DNA from: Colwellia sp. MB3u-41
GTDB lineage: Bacteria; Pseudomonadota; Gammaproteobacteria; Enterobacterales; Alteromonadaceae
Length of the DNA stretch: 64,000 nt
Assembly: GCF_014076845.1 (NCBI RefSeq)
Contig: NZ_JACGUT010000078.1
Location: forward strand, 90,585 to 154,584
Direction of reading: 5' to 3'
Shown here: positions 36,936 through 45,641 of the stretch, piece by piece
Position numbering within the stretch: position 1 is the stretch's first letter
How the letters are laid out: each line of letters opens with the position of its first letter
Notes under the pieces: generated by a model
The model's input: only the letters and a program-made list of their open reading frames with translations
Databases searched by the model: none
Told to the model about the DNA's origin: nothing
Translations under genes and position numbers: made by a program

Positions 36936-37764
36936 GGCGTTGCCTCCCTATTGGTTACAGTCTGAAGAAGGTTATAGATCGATAATCAATATGTCTTGAA
37001 CAATTGCGACAATACTTGAATTAAATGATCTGCCACAACAATACTATAATCGGCTGGCTAAAAGATAATGAAAGTAGGTACTTTCTGGCAGTCGATACAC
37101 GGGTGTTCAGTTTACCTAGATAAACACTCACAATTTTGAAATATTACTTCTTCTCTGCTCACAACTTAGTTGCCATTATTTTCTTGCGATTTGAAACGCT
37201 CTAAAGACATGTTATTTACATAGGCAATCCGCAGCTCGCTGAGGGGATTTAAAGTGTCAGAAGGGAAGTGATAAACCAGATAGAGAAATATTAATGACAT
37301 AACACAAGTTATTGATGAAAGTATTATCGATATCAAAGCAGCTTAGTTGTTGCGGTGAGTATTTATTGAAACACAGCAGCGAGCTGCTAAGTTTGCTATC
37401 TCTGGTATTGTGAGTTTTAGCTTAAATTTTCAATCTATTTTGATCTACACCTGACATGACGGATTAACCATATTACGCTAGCCAGCTTCCTGATAGCGGA
37501 CGTTCCCAGCAGATGAGTATATGGAATTTTGCGCGTAAGTCGTTCAGCCTGAGTGTGAACAATGCCACCATTGCGGTCGTTTATCATGAAACTGTTAGTG
37601 TTTGCTTTGTTAGATAAGCGTAAGGTAGCAATAAATATTTTGGCATAAATTTTCTAATGATATGGGGCAGTCCAGTTACTCTAAAAAAGAGAGTGTAATG
37701 TTTTAAAAATAATTTTGGTACCTTAAGATGTTACAATGTTTTGATAAAAATCAAAGGGGGGTGT
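36936..37764. other. Gene-free stretch with repeat material before the KAP gene
   Basis: No convincing gene is seen. The stretch contains a first palindrome (CCGCAGCTCGCTGAGG, 37230-37245), then a coding-like relic ending QVIDESIIDIKAA with TAG at 37343-37350, then copy B of the dispersed repeat. The relic ending resembles the end of the SRAP relic at 34.2 kb and a matching piece at 40.7 kb. Confidence 0.5.
37336..37400 (+). repeat. Dispersed repeat, copy B
   Basis: Shares GTTGCGGTGAGTATTTATT with copy C and has the palindromic core AGCAGCGAGCTGCT (37375-37388). About 110 further bases to its left, beginning at the CAGCTCGCTG palindrome, also match the region left of copy C. It lies upstream of the KAP gene. 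Confidence 0.55.
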
Positions 37765-40278
37765 ATGAAAAGGAATTTTAGTCTTCTACTAATTGGTGTA
37801 ATAGTTTCATTATTTATAGCCTTTATTTTAAGGTTGGATCCTTTTTTAGTTTTGTCGCTTAAATGGAGCACTTTCTTTAATAAATTCAGTATAAATGAAC
37901 AATTTATATTCGCAATTATTGTTGGGTATAGTGTTCAGATTTGGCTAGTTAGAATTGGCGTTAGCCATATTAATAGACTGTTTCTCCCTAAATTAGCCTA
38001 CCTTCCACTTCATGTAGTTGTAACATCACTGTTTGTCGTTTTTTTAATTTTAAATTTCAGAAATTCAGCCTTTTTTTTCGAAGAAGAATCATTACCTTTT
38101 TGGGGGATTATTTTAGGTCTATTCATTTATATAGTTGTTAAATATCTATCACAACCTCCTTTAAATCAAATAGCTACGAAAGAACTGTTATTCAATAGAG
38201 ATTTATACGTTGATAGAATTTTATCTCGTCTGAAAGAGCCTAATAGCTCTGCTCAAATAGCACTTTGTGGTGAATATGGAGCTGGAAAAACAACAATATT
38301 AGATAATTTACAAATTGAACTAGAAAAAGAAAATTGGCTAATAGTGCGTATTGATAGTTGGGGGGTTAGCAGTTCATCAATCGGGCAGTATATTCTACAG
38401 AGTATAATAACCAAATTATCAGCAAGCTTTGATGTGAGTTCTTTTCAATCATTGCCATTAGATTACCAACTAGCCATGAAAAGTTCTAATAACTGGCTGT
38501 ATGCAGTATTTAGAACACTAACAGGGCAACCTACCTCACTTACGGAGCAATTAAAAAATTTAGATGATATTTTAGACTTAACTGAAACTGATATATTAAT
38601 TCGAATAGAAGATATTGATAGAAATTCTAACCCTGATAATTATTGTAACTCTTTAGCAGTAATTTTAGATAAGCTTAATTCTCTAAGCCGATTGAATTTT
38701 ATAATTGCGACAGGCTATACAAAACAAACTAGTGAAATATTGAGAAAAGTCTGTGGCTATAGAGAAGATCTTGTATCGGAGAATTACCTTTCAGAGTTAG
38801 ATAAGCAGTTAAAGTTTTGGGTAAATATGGCTGCAAAAGATGGCTGTGTATTAGGAAGTGATTACAGTTTAGAGAGCCTATCTTTATATAATTTTAGTAG
38901 TAGATGGCAAGGAAGGTCAGATAGATTGTCCGAATCTATTAACAACCTTATAGCCACCCCCCGAATTTTAATGCACATAAAAGTTAGCGTAGATGAAGTT
39001 TGGAGAAAAGAAATACTGTTAGGTGAAGTAGATCTAATTGATTTACTGATAATTACCTTGATAAGAGAGGCATATCCAGAGATTTTTGAACTAGTCTTGA
39101 AACATGAAGTAGAACTGTCTAATGGTATATTTCAGTTAATTAAAAGTGAAGAAAAATTAAAGATTGAAAAAGAAAGGATTAGTTCATTATTCAGAAGTTC
39201 AAAAGTCACTAGTTCTGAGTTTAAAGATATCTCAAACTGTTTAGCTTATGTTTTCCCTGCATGGGACTCTATTATAAATGAAAATGATCGAGTAACCGAA
39301 AGCTCTGCTCGTCAAAAAATATCTAGTAGAGTAACTAAGGTCAATTATTTCAAAAGAATTGCTAGAAAAAAAGTTGGAGAGTTTGAAGAGTCAGATCAGA
39401 AGTTTTTAATTGCCTTTAGTCAATTTAATAATCAAGCAGAAAACTCAATTCCAGTCGATGGTGAATTCGTAGGGAAAATAATCAATGATGAGCGTTGGAT
39501 GGAGTTGTTTAATCGCTTTGCTAGTTCATTTTGGAGCTTAAATTCGAGGGAAATAACTGAAAAAAAAGCGGTTAAGCAATTTTTCATTAGTATAATCAAT
39601 TGTTATAAAACTAAATTTGAACATGGATATACATATGAAAATGATGATTACAATCAAACGAAAGTTCTATTTTTAAATAACTTAGTTCGTTTTTCTGAAA
39701 ATCGATATATGCCCGAATTTAAAAGAAAAGGATTGCTGGTAATAATAGTCAGAAGGTTACTGATTTATGATCTTAATTATACACTTGAAGTGTTACGTAA
39801 ATTAGACTCGACAATAAAGTATGATTTATCTAAATATTTTAGAAGAAGTTTAATAAGAGCTTTCCAAACAAGGAATATTTTTCTTAAACAAGAGTTCAAT
39901 ACAACTACTTTAATTTATTTAATACAGGAAATGTCATATAAAAATAATGACATAAATGCTGATTTGAATGTAAAAATGGTAGATTGGATCCCCCTTATAG
40001 AATCTTTAATTACACATATCAAAGATGATTCGAGAGTAAAACCAAGAATATTGAACAACTTATCTATTCTATTTACTTTTTCTTCAACTTCAGGAGAGGT
40101 TTTAATTAACCAAGAAAGGTTTGACTGTTTAAATAACTCACTAAAAGTTGATTTAATAGAGCAAACTAAATTAACTTCAGTTCAAGAAATGAAAGATGAA
40201 TGTGATGATCACAGTTTATTCCGTTATATCGAGTTTTGGCATGATTTTTCAAATACAAATTCAGCGGTCTTATTATAG
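37765..40278 (+). CDS. Membrane-anchored KAP-type P-loop NTPase
   Basis: About 837 residues. Residues 1-140 hold roughly four membrane helices (LLLIGVIVSLFIAFILRL; FIFAIIVGYSVQIWLV; VVVTSLFVVFLILNF; GIILGLFIYIVV). The P-loop LCGEYGAGKTTILDNL lies near residue 168, and the Walker B region DILIRIEDIDRNSN near 280, as in KAP NTPases. The remaining 450 residues are helical and unrecognised. KAP proteins with membrane segments occur in several defence loci. The ATG at 37765 follows GGGGGGTGT; a TTG at 37741 is less likely. The gene stands alone between repeat copies B and C, which makes it look like an inserted cassette. Confidence 0.8.
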   Translation: MKRNFSLLLIGVIVSLFIAFILRLDPFLVLSLKWSTFFNKFSINEQFIFAIIVGYSVQIWLVRIGVSHINRLFLPKLAYLPLHVVVTSLFVVFLILNFRNSAFFFEEESLPFWGIILGLFIYIVVKYLSQPPLNQIATKELLFNRDLYVDRILSRLKEPNSSAQIALCGEYGAGKTTILDNLQIELEKENWLIVRIDSWGVSSSSIGQYILQSIITKLSASFDVSSFQSLPLDYQLAMKSSNNWLYAVFRTLTGQPTSLTEQLKNLDDILDLTETDILIRIEDIDRNSNPDNYCNSLAVILDKLNSLSRLNFIIATGYTKQTSEILRKVCGYREDLVSENYLSELDKQLKFWVNMAAKDGCVLGSDYSLESLSLYNFSSRWQGRSDRLSESINNLIATPRILMHIKVSVDEVWRKEILLGEVDLIDLLIITLIREAYPEIFELVLKHEVELSNGIFQLIKSEEKLKIEKERISSLFRSSKVTSSEFKDISNCLAYVFPAWDSIINENDRVTESSARQKISSRVTKVNYFKRIARKKVGEFEESDQKFLIAFSQFNNQAENSIPVDGEFVGKIINDERWMELFNRFASSFWSLNSREITEKKAVKQFFISIINCYKTKFEHGYTYENDDYNQTKVLFLNNLVRFSENRYMPEFKRKGLLVIIVRRLLIYDLNYTLEVLRKLDSTIKYDLSKYFRRSLIRAFQTRNIFLKQEFNTTTLIYLIQEMSYKNNDINADLNVKMVDWIPLIESLITHIKDDSRVKPRILNNLSILFTFSSTSGEVLINQERFDCLNNSLKVDLIEQTKLTSVQEMKDECDDHSLFRYIEFWHDFSNTNSAVLL

Positions 40279-40870
40279 TACTATTTATTAACTTACTTTT
40301 TTGGGGCGGAACAACTCGGTATAGTATAGATATATTACAATTTAAAAAATTAGGTTCTATAAAATATTTGATAGGTGTTATCGATACAAAACCTAATCCG
40401 AAATATTACTTATCTTTATAATCTAGTGTCCATTCTATGGCAAAATTTAGTTTTTATAAGCGAAACTCTAACGGCAGCAATGAGCTTAAACCTGCCTCAC
40501 AAGCGAGCAGAGAATATTGGGCTAAAAGTCTCGCATCTTCATATAATATTAATGAATGATTACGTCTGCTTTTATGAATAGTTAAACTTTTTAGGATGGC
40601 AAATTTAAATTCGATTGAGCGGCACTATCAGTAGAACGTTTCCACCTGAACATAGAAGATTGCAGTTCACTGCTGGGATTTCAAATATTAGAAGCGAAAG
40701 CGTAGAACACAAACTAACGACATAACACAAGTTATTGATGACAGCATTATCGCTATCGAACCTGTATAGCTAAGTATATTGCGGTGAGTATTTATTTAAT
40801 CACCGCAGCATACTGCGACATAGGCTCTATTTGTAATATATGACTATAGACCTATTGGTGTTAACTTTAT
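40279..40870. other. Gene-free stretch with repeat copy C
   Basis: No gene can be supported in about 590 bases. A relic ending TQVIDDSIIAIEPV with TAG at about 40762-40768 matches the relic before copy B. Its left edge has the imperfect palindrome CAGTTCACTG (near 40664). Confidence 0.5.
40765..40830 (+). repeat. Dispersed repeat, copy C
   Basis: Carries TTGCGGTGAGTATTTATT and the palindromic core CGCAGCATACTGCG (40804-40817), with the two central bases changed relative to copies A and B. It sits between the KAP gene and the solitary recombinase. Confidence 0.55.
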
Positions 40871-41470
40871 TTAATTTTTTATATAATTAATTGTCGTGTT
40901 AATGGTTTCATGCCCTAGATTATTTTTAATATCCATAATAGAAGCTGAAGTTAATTGATTACGGAAATTAGATGTTGCATAAGCATGTCTGAAACTATTT
41001 AAACTTAACTTATGCTCTGTATTTTGATTAATTGCATTCATTACTGATTGAAGACTTAAACTACGATGTTTTTTATTTCTTTGATCATCACCATTTTCTG
41101 CTTGAAATACCCAAGTGTCGCTAGGGTATTTATCGCGAATTTTTTCTAATAGTGCTAAAGATTCATGATTTAGCGTTATGCTGACTTTTTCTTTATTAGG
41201 TAGATATCTTTTAGCTCTACCTAAATTTAATGTCCCCTTGATGAAGTCAACATCAGAAAATTTAAGGTCTATTATTTCAGCAAAACGAAAACCACTATTA
41301 AACATAAAAAAACAAATACCGTGTGTTTTATCTTTACCAGAGGATAATAATCTTTCTAATAGCTTAATAATAAACGGAATGTCATCAGAGCCTTCATTTT
41401 GAGTTTTTTTATCGGGTGTAATAATCACTTTTCTGTCACATTTGTTTTTATCATCTTTTACATTTTTCAT
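40871..41470 (-). CDS. Small tyrosine recombinase/integrase (catalytic domain only)
   Basis: 199 residues, matching only the catalytic half of tyrosine recombinases. The first Arg is in FNSGFRFAEIIDL, the Lys in LGRAKRYLPNKEK, the second Arg in LSLNSFRHAYATS, the next His in NNLGHET, and the nucleophile Tyr in TTINYIKN at the very end. The first position of the usual HxLRH box is Asn here (NSFRH). The core-binding N-terminal domain is missing or reduced to about 30 residues. A Gly-free upstream gap of 200 bases contains repeat copy D, so the enzyme lies between two copies. It may move the cassettes that these repeats bound. Confidence 0.82.
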   Translation of the reverse strand: MKNVKDDKNKCDRKVIITPDKKTQNEGSDDIPFIIKLLERLLSSGKDKTHGICFFMFNSGFRFAEIIDLKFSDVDFIKGTLNLGRAKRYLPNKEKVSITLNHESLALLEKIRDKYPSDTWVFQAENGDDQRNKKHRSLSLQSVMNAINQNTEHKLSLNSFRHAYATSNFRNQLTSASIMDIKNNLGHETINTTINYIKN

Positions 41471-41603
41471 AAATATTCCTTTTTGTTAACTAAGTAGGAC
41501 TATAGTCTTTGAATTTACGTAATACAAATGTTTATTTTTAGATAAATCAATTTATAACAATGACTTAGGTACACTATGCGTACGGGTGTTCATTGATGTT
41601 TTT

Positions 41604-41675
41604 ACAGCTTAACTTGGTCGTATATGGAGAACTATTTATTGACTCACAGCAGTGAACTATGGAATTGGCTTTTTA
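41604..41675 (+). repeat. Dispersed repeat, copy D (degenerate)
   Basis: Reads CAGCTTAACTTGG, then CTATTTATTGACTCACAGCAG, matching the order of elements in copies B and C, but the palindrome's right arm is lost. The end touches the stop of the next minus-strand gene. The matched blocks are split here so that no run exceeds 20 bases in the other copies. Confidence 0.35.
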
Positions 41676-42182
41676 AGTTTGAATCTTTGGAGTTGGTAAC
41701 AAATTAAATATTATATTTTTTCCTACATTATGTTTGAGTAACTTGTCACCATATACGAACAGTAGCTTCCCAGATAATGTTGTTTTCATTATCTCGTCAA
41801 TAATTAAATGGTCATCTTTAATTACCTTAATATCAGTTAGGTAACGCAACGATGTGTGATTGATATTATAAATTAGCCTTGCAAAATTTGCTGTTACATA
41901 GCTGGAACTCCCTGTGAATAAAATACAAGAAACAGTCATCATTAATCCATTTGGGATTTTAGTGAGAAATACATTATTAATTTTATTCGTTGTAAACCTT
42001 AGATACTGTCCCGTATCTTCTCTAAAACAAGAAATTCCAATTTGAACCCCTCCTTTTTCATCAAGCGCTTCAATACCAATTTTATAGATCCCAGTAATAC
42101 CATCTATTTTGTCGCCAATGATGTTATAAGCTGAAGTTTCTGTTGAATATTTCATTCTTTCTATATCTTCAATTGTATACAT
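41673..42182 (-). CDS. Unknown protein of 169 residues
   Basis: A soluble mixed alpha/beta protein (YNIIGDKIDGITGIYKIGIEA; VSCILFTGSSSYVTANFARL). The only feature that stands out is the strand-rich middle. It starts 30 bases after the KfrA-like gene on the same strand and is probably in one operon with it. No family is recognised; an accessory gene of the mobile element is the best guess. Confidence 0.55.
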   Translation of the reverse strand: MYTIEDIERMKYSTETSAYNIIGDKIDGITGIYKIGIEALDEKGGVQIGISCFREDTGQYLRFTTNKINNVFLTKIPNGLMMTVSCILFTGSSSYVTANFARLIYNINHTSLRYLTDIKVIKDDHLIIDEIMKTTLSGKLLFVYGDKLLKHNVGKNIIFNLLPTPKIQT

Positions 42183-42212
42183 AATGTTTACCTCTAGTTA
42201 TTTGCTTTAATG

Positions 42213-43214
42213 TCATTTCTCTGATTTATTTGAGTTTTCTTTATCTAATTGAATTATTAGTTTCTCATTGCTCGAAATAGTGGCTTCATAACTACGCAAG
42301 GTTTTCTCATGCGATCTGGTATGCTCTTCAAAATTAGATTTAAGCTCATTATTAATTGAGACTTGCTGGATGAGCTTATCTTTTTCATCGGAAAGTTTGG
42401 AGTTAACATCGACTAACTCATTTCTAATTGAAGCAATTTCAGTTTGCAGTTTAGAGTTATTGCTATCAAAACTAATGAGTTGCTTTCCTGTTTTATCTTG
42501 CTCTTTTTCAAGTGACAGAATTAGCTTTTCATTACCAGTTATAGCTGACTCTTTACTTGATAATTCTCTATTAAGCTCAGCTATCGTAGAATTAAGTTCT
42601 TTGTTTTCAGATATAAAGTGAGAGTTCTGTGACTTTATTTCATCAATAAGCTGTTGATTAGATTCAAGCTTTAATTCTGATTTTGTAATGTCAGTTCTTA
42701 GTGATTCGTTTTGGATAGTTAGTTGCTTATTGTCGTCAACCGAAGTGGTAAGTTGTCGCCTGATTTCAATAATTATGCTTTCGTGAGATTTATGTTCTGT
42801 TGCTAATTCAGTTTGAAGAACACTGATCTTTTCTTCTTGCTGTTGAATTAAATTAGATTGTTCATTAACTTTATTTTCTGAATTTTGTAAATCAGATAAA
42901 GCATGATCTCGTTGATCAATTGCGTCTAGAGCTTGCTCTTTATATCTTCCTTCAGCATGACAATTAAAACGATTGATTTCATTCAACAAACTGGAAGTAA
43001 ACTCGGATGAAAATCCTAGTTTCTTAAAAACCTCTTCTTTATTTTTATTTTGAGCATCTGTCCAGTTTTTTAAATATTTATGACCTGTAGATCTACTACT
43101 GTTTGGCAATTTTTCTAAAACTAAGCTAACTGTTGGTTTTATCCCTTTGCGTAATAATTCATTACAAAAATTATCAGTCAAATTCTGTTTATCTTCTGTG
43201 TTTAATTTACTCAT
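42213..43214 (-). CDS. kfrA: KfrA-like DNA-binding protein with long coiled coil
   Basis: 333 residues. Residues 1-60 form a helix-turn-helix domain (FCNELLRKGIKPTVSLVLEK, SSRSTGHKYLKNWTD) as in the KfrA N-terminal family of plasmids and integrative elements. From about residue 95 to the end the protein is an almost unbroken coiled coil rich in Glu, Gln, Ser and Leu. KfrA proteins bind their own promoter and form cables that help plasmid segregation. A palindromic site lies right before the start (43241-43279), fitting autoregulation. Its presence indicates a plasmid or ICE origin of this part of the island. Confidence 0.8.
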   Translation of the reverse strand: MSKLNTEDKQNLTDNFCNELLRKGIKPTVSLVLEKLPNSSRSTGHKYLKNWTDAQNKNKEEVFKKLGFSSEFTSSLLNEINRFNCHAEGRYKEQALDAIDQRDHALSDLQNSENKVNEQSNLIQQQEEKISVLQTELATEHKSHESIIIEIRRQLTTSVDDNKQLTIQNESLRTDITKSELKLESNQQLIDEIKSQNSHFISENKELNSTIAELNRELSSKESAITGNEKLILSLEKEQDKTGKQLISFDSNNSKLQTEIASIRNELVDVNSKLSDEKDKLIQQVSINNELKSNFEEHTRSHEKTLRSYEATISSNEKLIIQLDKENSNKSEK

Positions 43215-43240
43215 GTTTTAATTATTCCTAAGTTTTTGCT

Positions 43241-43279
43241 GAACGAACACTTAAACCGAGCGAACACTGTTCGTTCGCT
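43241..43279 (-). promoter_or_regulatory. Operator-like repeats upstream of kfrA
   Basis: GAACGAACAC and GAGCGAACAC are direct repeats 18 bases apart; the second continues into GTTCGTTCGC, giving the palindrome CGAACACTGTTCG (43261-43273). The cluster ends about 27 bases upstream of the kfrA start, where its promoter should be. Repeated sites of this type fit a KfrA-like autorepressor. Confidence 0.6.
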
Positions 43280-43320
43280 TTATCATGTTTTGAAGCATTT
43301 TTATGCTTACTCATTCAGGA

Positions 43321-44181
43321 CTATAGTCAGTTTTTTACTTTTTATGAGTAATGAAATTTAAATAAGTATAATAAAAACAAGTTAGTACGTGTGACGTACT
43401 AACTTGTTTTCAGATTGGAAGTAAATTAAGAACACATAAATGTAATTATTTCATTGAGAAAGGAGTATTTGTTTTTAGATAGGTTATTAAGTTGGTACTT
43501 ACAAGGTACTAATTTAAGATTAGAAAAGGATAAGTTCACTTCTCATAAAATAATGGTATGGGGTGATAGTGCATAGAACACTTGAGAATTGAAAAAATAA
43601 TCTAGCGCAATCTAATATAGATAGGAGTTCAATCTTGGCGCAGCAAGAGAGATATAATAGTTTTGATTAATGTAAACCAAAGGCTGGATTGATAGTGCAT
43701 TCAGATCAAGGTGTTCAATATGTGAGTCATCAATATAGGCGAATACTCAGGTTACATGGCTTTGTGGTCACCTAATACAAATTCACATACGAATTCAAAT
43801 AATAATGCTATGGCTACAGTGGGTATTGACTTACTCTGATTATGTTCCTAAAACATATTATAATCATTGCATTAATAAAAGCTATTGGAATAGATTATTT
43901 AAGCATGGGTTTTACCGGACTTACTATGCTATCCAATCAATTTAGCCGAATAATATCAAATGCCCAAGTTGGGGTGAAATAGCAGTTTACATGGGAAGTG
44001 AATAAATAAATTTTACGTTATATTTTGATGCTCTTAGATACTTTGAAACGCATAGAGGGGATGTATATTTGTATGTCGCGAGGTCAAAGTAAATCGAACT
44101 ATTTAGCTTTAAAAATTTCCTGTATAATTAACATAACTTTACCCCCATCTGATTCCCCATACAAATTTAAAGAGGTATTTA
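43321..44181. other. Gene-free stretch with IS3-family relic
   Basis: About 860 bases without an intact gene. The only recognisable content is the transposase relic at 43686-43772. The rest of the stretch, including 43780-43990, may be further decayed insertion-sequence DNA. The promoter of the MoxR gene should lie near 44100-44160. Confidence 0.5.
43686..43772 (+). pseudogene. IS3-family transposase fragment
   Basis: The frame GLIVHSDQGVQYVSHQYRR then LRLHGFVV matches the central DDE-region signature HSDQG-x-QY of IS3-family OrfB transposases. Only about 29 codons remain, followed by a stop. It marks past insertion-sequence activity at the island's right end. Confidence 0.72.
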
Positions 44182-45024
44182 ATGTCGTTTAAAGGCAGTG
44201 AAAATTATATAGCTAGTGATGATCTACAGTTAGCAGTAAATGCTGCAATAACTCTTGAACGCCCATTATTGATTAAGGGTGAACCAGGTACAGGCAAAAC
44301 CATGTTAGCTGAAGAATTGGCATCAAGTATGGGGGTTGAGCTAATTCAATGGCACATAAAATCAACGACCAAAGCACAACAAGGGCTATACGAATATGAT
44401 GCTGTTTCCCGCTTAAGAGATTCACAGCTTGGAGATGAAAAAGTAAATGACATTTCTAACTATATTGTTAAAGGTAAGCTTTGGGAGGCATTTGAGTCCA
44501 ATAAACGGCCAGTGCTACTCATTGATGAAATTGATAAAGCAGACATTGAATTTCCAAATGATCTACTTTTAGAGCTTGATGAAATGTCATTTTACGTTTA
44601 TGAAACTCAGCAAGTGGTCAAGGCAAAACAAAGACCTATTATCATAATAACGTCAAATAATGAAAAAGAATTGCCCGATGCGTTTCTTCGAAGATGCTTT
44701 TTCCATTATATTAAATTTCCAACTAGAGAGGAAATGCAAAAGATTGTTGACGTGCACTATCCAAATATAAAACAAAAACTATTAGCTGAAGCTTTAGAAG
44801 TCTTTTTTGAACTTAGAGATGTAAGTGGCCTGAAGAAAAAACCTTCTACTTCTGAATTGATAGATTGGTTAAAATTGATTATATCGGATAATCTTTCCCA
44901 AACTGCTTTAGTGGATAAAGAAAGTAGTAAAGGTGTTATTCCTCTATTAGGTGCGCTAATAAAAAATGAGCAGGATGCACACCTTTTAGAAAAATTAGCG
45001 TTTATGAGCAGGAGAAAAACGTAA
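44182..45024 (+). CDS. MoxR-family AAA+ ATPase (complete copy)
   Basis: 280 residues. Walker A is LLIKGEPGTGKTMLAEE near residue 31, Walker B VLLIDEIDKAD near 112, sensor 1 IITSNNEKELPDAFLRR, and the C-terminal lid ends in KLAFMSRRKT. MoxR ATPases act with VWA-domain proteins as chaperone or metal-insertion machines. The VWA partner lies 618 bases downstream, with a second, truncated MoxR copy in between. The two copies share most residues in the C-terminal half (for example KKPSTSELIDWLKL) but differ clearly at DNA level, so this one is probably foreign rather than a fresh duplication. The gene starts after AAAGAGG. Confidence 0.88.
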   Translation: MSFKGSENYIASDDLQLAVNAAITLERPLLIKGEPGTGKTMLAEELASSMGVELIQWHIKSTTKAQQGLYEYDAVSRLRDSQLGDEKVNDISNYIVKGKLWEAFESNKRPVLLIDEIDKADIEFPNDLLLELDEMSFYVYETQQVVKAKQRPIIIITSNNEKELPDAFLRRCFFHYIKFPTREEMQKIVDVHYPNIKQKLLAEALEVFFELRDVSGLKKKPSTSELIDWLKLIISDNLSQTALVDKESSKGVIPLLGALIKNEQDAHLLEKLAFMSRRKT

Positions 45025-45225
45025 ACAATCAAATAAAATAGCATGGTGTTATAGTATGATAAATGAAATATATTCCAAATAAGTTCATACTATTTACAGA
45101 TAACGCTAACGAAATAATAATTAAAATTAAGACTGAGTTTCCGTAAAATTTAACTTTTTATCACAATTAAGACTGAAGTTGTTTTTAATTTATTTTCACA
45201 TTATAGAATCTTTGTAGAGTACAGT

Positions 45226-45636
45226 ATGATTGGTTTATTATTACCCTTGTCTTATTTTAAGTCTTTAAATTACACACGTAGTACTGCAATGCCAGACGCA
45301 TTTTTAAGGCGTTGTTTTTTTCATTATATTAAATTTCCGACCAAGGTAGAGATGGAGCAAATTATTGCTGTTCATCACCCTGATGTAAAAAAAGAACTAC
45401 TTACACATACCTTAGAAGTGTTTTTTAATCTTAGAGATATACAGGGTATTAAGAAAAAGCCATCGACCTCAGAATTGATTGACTGGTTGAAATTACTGGT
45501 AGCCGACGATGTAGCTCAAGATATATTGATCAATAAAAAGACCGATATCATTCCTTTATTTGGCGCGCTGTTAAAAAATGAACAAGATGTATCTTTGCTT
45601 GAAAAGCTTGCTTTCATTAGTCGTAGAAACAGGTAA
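45226..45636 (+). pseudogene. Truncated native moxR (C-terminal half only)
   Basis: Homology to the complete copy begins at MPDAFLRRCFFHYIKFPT (ATG 45289) and runs to the end (LEKLAFISRRNR). The Walker A and B motifs are gone. The 20 codons before 45289 (from ATG 45226) match nothing and come from the joined DNA. The stop at 45634-45636 is only 5 bases from the VWA gene start, the normal operon spacing, so this is the remnant of the original moxR. The breakpoint near 45289 marks the edge of the foreign island or of a second insertion. Confidence 0.8.
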
Positions 45637-45641
45637 AGAGC

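Noticed and set aside
40375..40581. A 68-codon frame in the gap after the KAP gene
   Set aside because: No ribosome site, no protein-like pattern, and the frame is short for AT-rich DNA.
34229..41675. Integron attC sites as explanation for the repeats
   Set aside because: The R and L box signatures (GTTRRRY and RYYYAAC) are absent, and the recombinase lacks an integron-integrase layout.
43780..43990. A gene in the stretch after the IS3 relic
   Set aside because: Short hydrophobic frames occur, but stops break them and no family pattern is visible.
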